DNA from: CAZLLV01 sp964560325
Lineage (GTDB): Bacteria > Acidobacteriota > Thermoanaerobaculia > Multivoradales > DATKCC01
Reading direction: 5' to 3'
DNA length: 18,341 nt
NCBI GenBank assembly: GCA_964560325.1
Contig: CAZLLV010000110.1
Coordinates: 1 to 18,341, forward strand
This document shows, piece by piece, positions 13,722 to 18,341 of the stretch. The stretch's first letter is position 1. The number at the start of each line of letters is the position of its first letter. Both the position numbers and the translations under genes were made by a program. The notes beneath the pieces are model-generated. The model worked only from the letters and a program-made list of their open reading frames with translations, did no database searches and was not told where the DNA came from.

Positions 13722-13975
13722 GGGCCGGGGCAGGAGTCCCGAACCGGGTCGCTCGGCGGACGCGCCCGCGTTGCCGCGCCCGGGTGGACGAGCGGTTCCG
13801 AGGGGCGGCGGGATGCGATCCCGCCCTACGGTGACCGAAGCCTCGAGCGTGTGATCAGGGCGCGGCGGTCGCAGCGCACCGAACGCTTCTGCATAGCCAC
13901 CGGCACCCCGCCCACCACGCCAGCCGAATGCGGGCTCGGGAGCCGACGCCCGGGCGGGAGCTCCTGCCCCGGCCC
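13722..13975 (-). repeat. MITE-like element, copy 2 (254 bp), inverted relative to copy 1
   Basis: It has the same 15-bp terminal inverted repeats as copy 1 (13722-13736 and 13961-13975). It shares perfect 42-bp and 48-bp end segments with copy 1 and lies in the opposite orientation. The interior is longer than in copy 1 and includes an 8-bp perfect hairpin, GGCGGGAT-GCG-ATCCCGCC (13807-13825). GGGGGGA occurs on both flanks (13714-13720 and 13976-13982), a possible but low-complexity target duplication. No gene is carried. Confidence 0.75.
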
Positions 13976-14011
13976 GGGGGGAGAAGCCTCGCCCCGCCGC
14001 CATTCGTGCCG

Positions 14012-14052
14012 CCCTCCCACCCAGGTCCTTCGCTCTCGCTCAGGACGACAAG
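14012..14052 (-). repeat. Dispersed intergenic repeat (CCTGAGCG...GCGAAGGA type)
   Basis: On the minus strand this reads CGTCCTGAGCGAGAGCGAAG, then GACCTGGGTGGGAGGG. It resembles a short intergenic repeat (TCATCCTGAGCGNAGCGAAGGA...) that I recall from many environmental bacterial genomes. It lies between MITE-like copy 2 and the enoyl reductase 3' end. Confidence 0.4.
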
Positions 14053-14081
14053 GTGGTGGCGGCGCTTGGTCGCTCCCCCAC

Positions 14082-14873
14082 TCAGCCCGCCACGTCCTCC
14101 CCGCCGTCCACCTGGATCACGTTCGCCGTCATCCATTCCGTCCCCTCACCCGACAGCGCCACCAGACAGCGCGCCACGTCCTCCGGCGTCGTCAACCGCC
14201 CCGCAGGGTTGCGCGCCTTCGCGCTCTCCACGATGTCCTCGTTGCCCGGAATCTTCCGCAGCGCCGGCGTATCCGTCACCCCCGCCTTGATCGAGTTCGC
14301 CGTGATCCCCTCCGGCGCCAGCTCCACCGCGAGCTGCCGGATGTGGCTCTCGAGCGCCACCTTCGCCGCCGACACCGCCCCGTACGCCTTCCAGATGATC
14401 TTGTCCCCCGCCGACGTCATGGCGTAGATCTTCGACCCGCGCCGCAGCAGCCCCGCGCGGTGGAGATCCTGCGTCCAGTAGACCAGCGAGTGCGCCATCA
14501 CGTCGAGCGTCATGTCCATCTGCGCCCGGTTCAGCGAGTCCTTCTCCGTCTCGCCGATGTACGGCTTCAGCGTGCCGAAGGCGAGGGAGTGGAGGAGCAC
14601 CCGCACCGGCGCGCCGCCCGCCTTCTCCTTCATCTCGGCGATCGCCTCCGCCCGCTTGTCCGGGTCCGCCGCGTTCATGTTGAAGAAGACCCCCTGCCGG
14701 CCATGGGCCTCGATCTTCTGGCGGATCTCCTCCACGTGGGCAAGCCCGGCCCGCCGGTCCAGGTGCACGCCGAAGACGTCGTAACCCGCCTCGGCGAAGG
14801 CGAGCGCCGCCGCCTCGCCGAAGCCGGACGAGGCACCCAGGATCACCGCCCACCGCTCGTTCGTCGTGCTCAC
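14082..14873 (-). CDS. Enoyl-ACP reductase-like SDR (FabI/FabL type)
   Basis: A 263-aa short-chain dehydrogenase/reductase that most likely reduces trans-2-enoyl-ACP in fatty-acid synthesis, using NAD(P)H. The Rossmann entry is ILGASSGFGEA (11-21). LLHSLAFG (93-100) resembles the HSLAF-type segment of FabI/FabL. The catalytic residues are Y164 and K171 in YGAVSAAK, a Tyr-x6-Lys spacing that marks enoyl-ACP reductases rather than the Tyr-x3-Lys of ordinary SDRs. The product-side sequence TANSIKAGVTDTPAL and the C-terminal VIQVDGG complete the fold. GTG 14873 has GGAGGGAG about 5 nt upstream. The gene follows the diguanylate cyclase on the same strand with a 55-bp gap. FabL seems closer than FabI from the glycine motif, but I leave the symbol open. 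Confidence 0.8.
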   Translation of the reverse strand: MSTTNERWAVILGASSGFGEAAALAFAEAGYDVFGVHLDRRAGLAHVEEIRQKIEAHGRQGVFFNMNAADPDKRAEAIAEMKEKAGGAPVRVLLHSLAFGTLKPYIGETEKDSLNRAQMDMTLDVMAHSLVYWTQDLHRAGLLRRGSKIYAMTSAGDKIIWKAYGAVSAAKVALESHIRQLAVELAPEGITANSIKAGVTDTPALRKIPGNEDIVESAKARNPAGRLTTPEDVARCLVALSGEGTEWMTANVIQVDGGEDVAG

Positions 14874-14928
14874 TGTCTCCCTCCTCGCTCGGATCGCTCC
14901 ATCGGAGAGCGCATTGTAACGGTCGCGG

Positions 14929-16815
14929 TCAGGCGAAGATGCGGGGCGCCTCCACCGGGCTCTCGTCGCCGCCGGATTCCGTACCGTCGACCGACCGGTA
15001 CCGGCCGCGGCCGAGGTTGAGGAGCGTGCGGTTCCGCCCCCGCTCCTTCGCCTCGTAGAGCGCCTCGTCGGCGAGCGCCAGCAGCTCCCCCGGCGCCGAC
15101 GCCCAGAGCTCGGGGAAGGGGGCGACCCCGAGGCTGATGGTCAGCGGGATCGTATGTCCTCGCTCCTCGACCTCGATCTGTTCGACCGAGCGGCGCAGGC
15201 GCTCGGCGATCCCGAGCGCCGTCTCGCCGTCGGCGCCGGCGAGCACCAGGGCGAACTCCTCGCCGCCGTAGCGCGCGCAGGTGTCGCTCGTACGCCGATG
15301 CGCCTCGAGCGTCCGGGCGACCGCGACGAGCGCCCGGTCGCCCACGGGGTGGCCGTAGGTGTCGTTGATCGACTTGAAGTGGTCGATGTCGCCGAGCACC
15401 ACGGCGAGCTTGCCGCCCGACTCGAGCACCCGGCCGAACGCCTCCGCCAGCACCCGCTCCAGGTGGCGGCGGGTCGGGATGCCGGTGAGCGCGTCCTCCC
15501 GCGCCTCGCGGTCGAGGAGCGCCCGGTGGACCCAGGCGGCGAGCTGGGGCAGCAGGCTGTCGAGGAGCTGGAGGTCGCCCGGGCGCACGCGGCGCGGATC
15601 GCACCAGAGGGTCAGGCGCGCGAGCCGCCGATCGTCGCTCTCCCCTTCGACGGTCAGATCCCGCTCGACCACCGTCCACGGCAGGCGCCGGTGGATCCCG
15701 GGGAGCGGCGGCGGCGCCTCGCCCGGGGCCGCCGTACCGCCCTGGATGACACCGTCCGGCCCGGCCCACCAGCTCCGGCCCGGCCTCTCGTGCGCGCCGC
15801 CCTCCGCACCGCCGGGCGCTTGCACCATCGACGGACCGTCGACGAAGACCTCGAGCTGGAACCAGGCGACCTCGATCACCCGCAGACACTCTGCGCGGAT
15901 CTGCGACGCGAGCCCGGCGAGGCCGAAGCCGGAGGCGGCCATGCGGCGGCTCGCGCGGCTGACGCGGGCGAGATCGACCGCCCGCCGCTCGTAGGCGCCC
16001 TGCAGGTGGCCGAGCCGAGCCGCTTCGAGGGCGAGGAGCGCGACGGCCCAGAGGAGCGCCGCGGCGAGCCCCCACCGGCCCGGCCCTGATTCCAGGGCTG
16101 GCCCCGACCCCGACCCGGAGCCCGATCCCACGTGGGTGATCGCCACGCCGAGCGCCCAGCCGGCGGCGTCGAGTGCCAGGGGCGGCAGGAAGCGGACGGC
16201 ACGCAGCGGCGGGTCCGGGCGCCGAAGCTTCTCCGAGAGGACGACGAGGCCGGCGAAGACTCCGACGAAGGCGAGGCCGGAGAGCGCTTCGGCGTGCCAG
16301 GGGGTGGCGGGGCTCTCCGCCCAGGAGGCGACGCCGGCCGCCGCCAGCGCGGAGAGCGCCGAGCGGGCGGCACCCTCGGCGACACGGCCGAGCTGCCCCT
16401 GGCGCTCGTCGGGCTCGGCCGACGAGAGGTGGCGGAGCACCCGCCGCCCGAGGCCGCCCAGCGCGTAGCCGCCGGCGGCGACCCCGGCGGTGCCGAGGGG
16501 TCCGACGGTGGCGAGAGCGGCCGGCAGGGCGACCGCGCCGAGGCCGAGCGAGGCGCCGCCGAGCGGCCGGTGCAGGGCTCCGAGAGCGGTGGCCGCCACC
16601 AGCGTCGCCAGCCAGCCGATCGCGGCCGGCGACCACGGCTCCGGCAGGGCGCCGGCCGAGCCTTCCGGCCGGAGCAGGTAGACGAGGCCCAGGGCCGCGC
16701 CGGCCACGGCCACGGGAAGCCACGTGACGGCGAGGAGGCGCCGCCGCCGGTCGAGGTGGATCAACAGGGCCGATCCTACCCCGGTCCCGACGCGCGGCCG
16801 GGTTACGATCGCCAC
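14929..16815 (-). CDS. Membrane-bound diguanylate cyclase (GGDEF domain)
   Basis: Up to 628 aa. The first 270 residues contain about seven or eight hydrophobic segments forming a membrane sensor domain of unknown ligand. A GS-rich loop (GSGSGSGSG, near residue 230) lies between two of them. A linker region with a helix (YERRAVDLARVSRASRRMA) and a GAF-like stretch follows. The C-terminal GGDEF domain has DALTGIPTRR, DIDHFKSINDTYGH, YGGEEFALVLAG with intact GGEEF (near 517-521), and RTSD five residues before the GGEEF motif, which is the RxxD inhibitory site. It should make cyclic di-GMP and be feedback-inhibited. The GTG at 16815 lies only 2 bp from the divergent methyltransferase start and lacks a ribosome-binding site. 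TTG 16764, with AGGA 9 nt upstream, is a better start (611 aa). Confidence 0.85.
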   Translation of the reverse strand: MAIVTRPRVGTGVGSALLIHLDRRRRLLAVTWLPVAVAGAALGLVYLLRPEGSAGALPEPWSPAAIGWLATLVAATALGALHRPLGGASLGLGAVALPAALATVGPLGTAGVAAGGYALGGLGRRVLRHLSSAEPDERQGQLGRVAEGAARSALSALAAAGVASWAESPATPWHAEALSGLAFVGVFAGLVVLSEKLRRPDPPLRAVRFLPPLALDAAGWALGVAITHVGSGSGSGSGPALESGPGRWGLAAALLWAVALLALEAARLGHLQGAYERRAVDLARVSRASRRMAASGFGLAGLASQIRAECLRVIEVAWFQLEVFVDGPSMVQAPGGAEGGAHERPGRSWWAGPDGVIQGGTAAPGEAPPPLPGIHRRLPWTVVERDLTVEGESDDRRLARLTLWCDPRRVRPGDLQLLDSLLPQLAAWVHRALLDREAREDALTGIPTRRHLERVLAEAFGRVLESGGKLAVVLGDIDHFKSINDTYGHPVGDRALVAVARTLEAHRRTSDTCARYGGEEFALVLAGADGETALGIAERLRRSVEQIEVEERGHTIPLTISLGVAPFPELWASAPGELLALADEALYEAKERGRNRTLLNLGRGRYRSVDGTESGGDESPVEAPRIFA

Positions 16816-16817
16816 CG

Positions 16818-17606
16818 ATGGACGGAGAAGCCTCGCGGCCCGGCCGGGCCGAGCTCGCGCTGTCGCCCGAGCTGATGGACGGCCCGCTCCCCTACCCGGA
16901 GGCGCGGCGGGCGCTACGCGATCTCGACCGGGTGAACCGCCTGCTCCTCGGGGTGACGGCGATACGCCGGACGCTCCTGCCGCGGCTTCTCGCGACCCAC
17001 CGGGCCGGCCGCGCGGGTCGTCTCCGCGTGCTCGACGTGGGCGCCGGCAGCGGCAACCTCGCCCGAATGCTCACGCGGGCCGCCGGGCGCCGGGGTGTGC
17101 CGGTCCGGATGGTGCTGGTCGACCGCCGGCTCACTCATCTCGCCGTCGGCCGCCCGCCGGGACGATCGGTCGGCGCCTCGCTGGCGGTCGCCGCTTCGGC
17201 CGAAGCGCTCCCCTTCCGCCGGCACGCCTTCGACTGGAGCTTCTCCCACCTCTTCTTCCACCACTTCGACGGCGCCGCCAACCGGGAGATCCTGGACGAG
17301 ATGCTGCGCTGCGCGCGCGCCGGGGCGGTGGTGGTCGACCTGCGCCGGAGCCGCCTCGCGGCGTGGCTGGCGCGCCTCCTCTTCCCGTTGCTCGGCGTCG
17401 GCCGGGTGGCGCTCCACGACGGGCTGCTGTCGCTCGCCCAGAGCTGGATGTCGAGCGAGGTCGAGGCGCTGGTCGGCGACGCGCCGGAGCTCGCCGTCGT
17501 CGAGCTGCGCCGCCGCTTCCCCTTCCGCTGGTCGCTCGTGGTGACTAGCGCAGGTCCCGAACCGCCGGCAGCAGGCCGAAGCCGTCGGCCTCCGTCACCG
17601 CCGTGA
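16818..17606 (+). CDS. Class I SAM-dependent methyltransferase
   Basis: A 262-aa methyltransferase of the Methyltransf_11/25 kind. Motif I is RVLDVGAGSGN (70-80), followed by an acidic residue in MVLVDRR after the second strand. SAEALPFRRHAFDWSFSHLFFHHF is the typical motif II/III region (A-E-A-L-P-F...D...), and REILDEMLRCARAGAVVVVDL-like sequence is motif IV. A C-terminal region with a hydrophobic stretch (AWLARLLFPLLGVG) may lie against the membrane. The N-terminal PELMDGPLPYPEARRALRDLDRVN resembles methyltransferases linked to lipid or polyketide tailoring, but the substrate is not known. There is no clear ribosome-binding site before ATG 16818. Its last 62 bp overlap the convergent peptidase gene. 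That proline- and arginine-rich tail is probably not part of the fold. Confidence 0.8.
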   Translation: MDGEASRPGRAELALSPELMDGPLPYPEARRALRDLDRVNRLLLGVTAIRRTLLPRLLATHRAGRAGRLRVLDVGAGSGNLARMLTRAAGRRGVPVRMVLVDRRLTHLAVGRPPGRSVGASLAVAASAEALPFRRHAFDWSFSHLFFHHFDGAANREILDEMLRCARAGAVVVDLRRSRLAAWLARLLFPLLGVGRVALHDGLLSLAQSWMSSEVEALVGDAPELAVVELRRRFPFRWSLVVTSAGPEPPAAGRSRRPPSPP

Positions 17607-18341
17607 CGATCGCCCGCTCGACCGCCCGCGCGGCGAGCACGCCGACCTGGTTCGGGTGCGCCCGCCGCTCGCCGAGCGACAGCGTCACCACCAGGTCGCC
17701 GTCGAAGAGCGAGATCGCCGGCGCGAGCGCCCGGTAGAAGCCGCCGAACGCCATCTGGCAGACCTTCGACGCGGTCACCCGAGAGAGCACCGCGTCGGTC
17801 ATCACGACCGCGAGCGTGGTGTTGCCGGTCCAGCGGCCGTCGAAGTCGGGCGGCAGCGCCGCCAGCTCCCGTTCGGCGTCGGCGAGCTCGAGCGCGTCCG
17901 GCCCGGTGCGGCAGCCGGCGACCAGGCCGCCGGTCTCCGGATCGCGCACGTCGCCGAAGGCGTTGACCGCGACCACCGCCGCCACCGTCGGGCCGCCCGG
18001 CACCGCGATCGAGGCGAAGCCGACGCCCCCCTTCATCCCGCGCTCCGGGCCGAGCGCCTTGCCGACCGTCGCGCCGGTTCCGGCACCCACGCTCCCGACC
18101 GGCACTTCGCCGCCGTCTCCGCCGGCCACCGCCCCGGCGATCGCCGCCTCGACCAGCGCGTCGCCCGGTCGCGCCGCCGACTCCCCGAAGCCGAGGTCGA
18201 AGAGGATCGCGGTCGGCACCAGGGGCACGGGACCGAAGGGCGTCGGGAAGCCGGTCCCGGCCGCGGCCAGGTGGCGCACCACCGGATCGGCGGTCGACAG
18301 GCCGAAGCTGCTGCCGCCGGAGAGCACCACCGCGTGGGCGA
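17545..18341 (-). CDS. P1 family peptidase (DmpA/S58-like), N-terminus beyond the window
   Basis: A partial gene entering from the right edge, with 265 codons visible and perhaps 40 missing. It belongs to the P1/DmpA aminopeptidase family, Ntn-hydrolase-like enzymes that self-cleave into alpha and beta chains. Visible hallmarks are AHAVVLSGGSSFGLSTADPVVRHL at the left end of the protein, GSVGAGTGATVGK in the middle, KGGVGFASI, VAAVVAVNAFGDV, and NTTLAVVMTDA. By alignment logic the nucleophile and self-cleavage point is the Thr after Asn in NTTLAVV. This corresponds to the Gly-Ser site of DmpA. The C-terminal helix pair with AVERAIVTAVTEADG closes the fold. The reading frame continues to 18341 without a stop. 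The 3' end overlaps the convergent methyltransferase by 62 bp. The substrate is unknown. Confidence 0.85.
   Translation of the reverse strand, partial: AHAVVLSGGSSFGLSTADPVVRHLAAAGTGFPTPFGPVPLVPTAILFDLGFGESAARPGDALVEAAIAGAVAGGDGGEVPVGSVGAGTGATVGKALGPERGMKGGVGFASIAVPGGPTVAAVVAVNAFGDVRDPETGGLVAGCRTGPDALELADAERELAALPPDFDGRWTGNTTLAVVMTDAVLSRVTASKVCQMAFGGFYRALAPAISLFDGDLVVTLSLGERRAHPNQVGVLAARAVERAIVTAVTEADGFGLLPAVRDLR

Noticed and set aside
12649..14060. CRISPR-like array suggested by several similar GC-rich repeats
   Set aside because: The repeats are two paired elements with inverted ends, not regularly spaced direct repeats with unique spacers, and no cas genes are nearby. The Cas4-like domain in the island belongs to a helicase fusion.
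14870..16723. A 617-codon minus-strand frame overlapping the diguanylate cyclase
   Set aside because: Arginine/glycine/proline-rich out-of-frame reading. The GGDEF frame carries all motifs.

Overview
This window comes from a high-GC bacterium. Lipoprotein-like and exported proteins, an MscS channel and a membrane diguanylate cyclase suggest a Gram-negative, perhaps an environmental Acidobacteriota-like lineage, but nothing here fixes the phylum. It splits into an accessory island (about 1-8328), which by eye is less GC-rich in its large genes, and a GC-rich chromosomal part (8329-18341). The boundary is a tRNA-Glu(CTC) gene on the minus strand whose 3' end faces the island. That is the usual layout for an element integrated at a tRNA 3' end.

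Island. At the left edge lie a 5'-truncated tyrosine integrase (63-509) and an AlpA-like excisionase (547-765, minus). Next is a very large Dna2/TM0106-like nuclease-helicase (1052-5335), with a Cas4/RecB-like iron-sulfur nuclease domain in front and an SF1B helicase behind. Its stop codon overlaps that of a convergent SPPY-type DNA methyltransferase (5332-6450, minus). Upstream of the methyltransferase on the minus strand is a coupled pair: an unrecognised 114-aa protein and a RadC-family JAMM protein. Diverging from this pair is a small ribbon-helix-helix regulator (7943-8134), with a cluster of ACCTA/TAGGT repeats in the shared promoter region. Nuclease-helicase, methyltransferase, RadC and RHH regulator in a tRNA island look like a candidate defence or element-maintenance module. 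This function is inferred, not shown.

Chromosomal part, left to right: tRNA-Glu with its own promoter; an exported polysaccharide deacetylase (minus); an MscS channel; and a three-gene run (ArsR-like regulator, exported DUF1579 protein, SRPBCC protein) behind a 22-bp palindrome. Then comes a decayed toxin-antitoxin patch (12901-13706). Here a DUF433 antitoxin and an MNT nucleotidyltransferase are intact, but both partner toxins (DUF5615-like and HEPN) survive only as short remnants. Two related MITE-like elements in opposite orientation, with 15-bp terminal inverted repeats, bracket this patch. After it lie a FabL/FabI-type enoyl-ACP reductase (minus), a multi-pass membrane GGDEF diguanylate cyclase (minus), a class I SAM methyltransferase (plus), and a P1-family (DmpA-like) peptidase (minus) that runs off the right edge.

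The strongest candidates for something new are the nuclease-helicase/methyltransferase module and the pair of toxin-stripped antitoxins between inverted mobile repeats.
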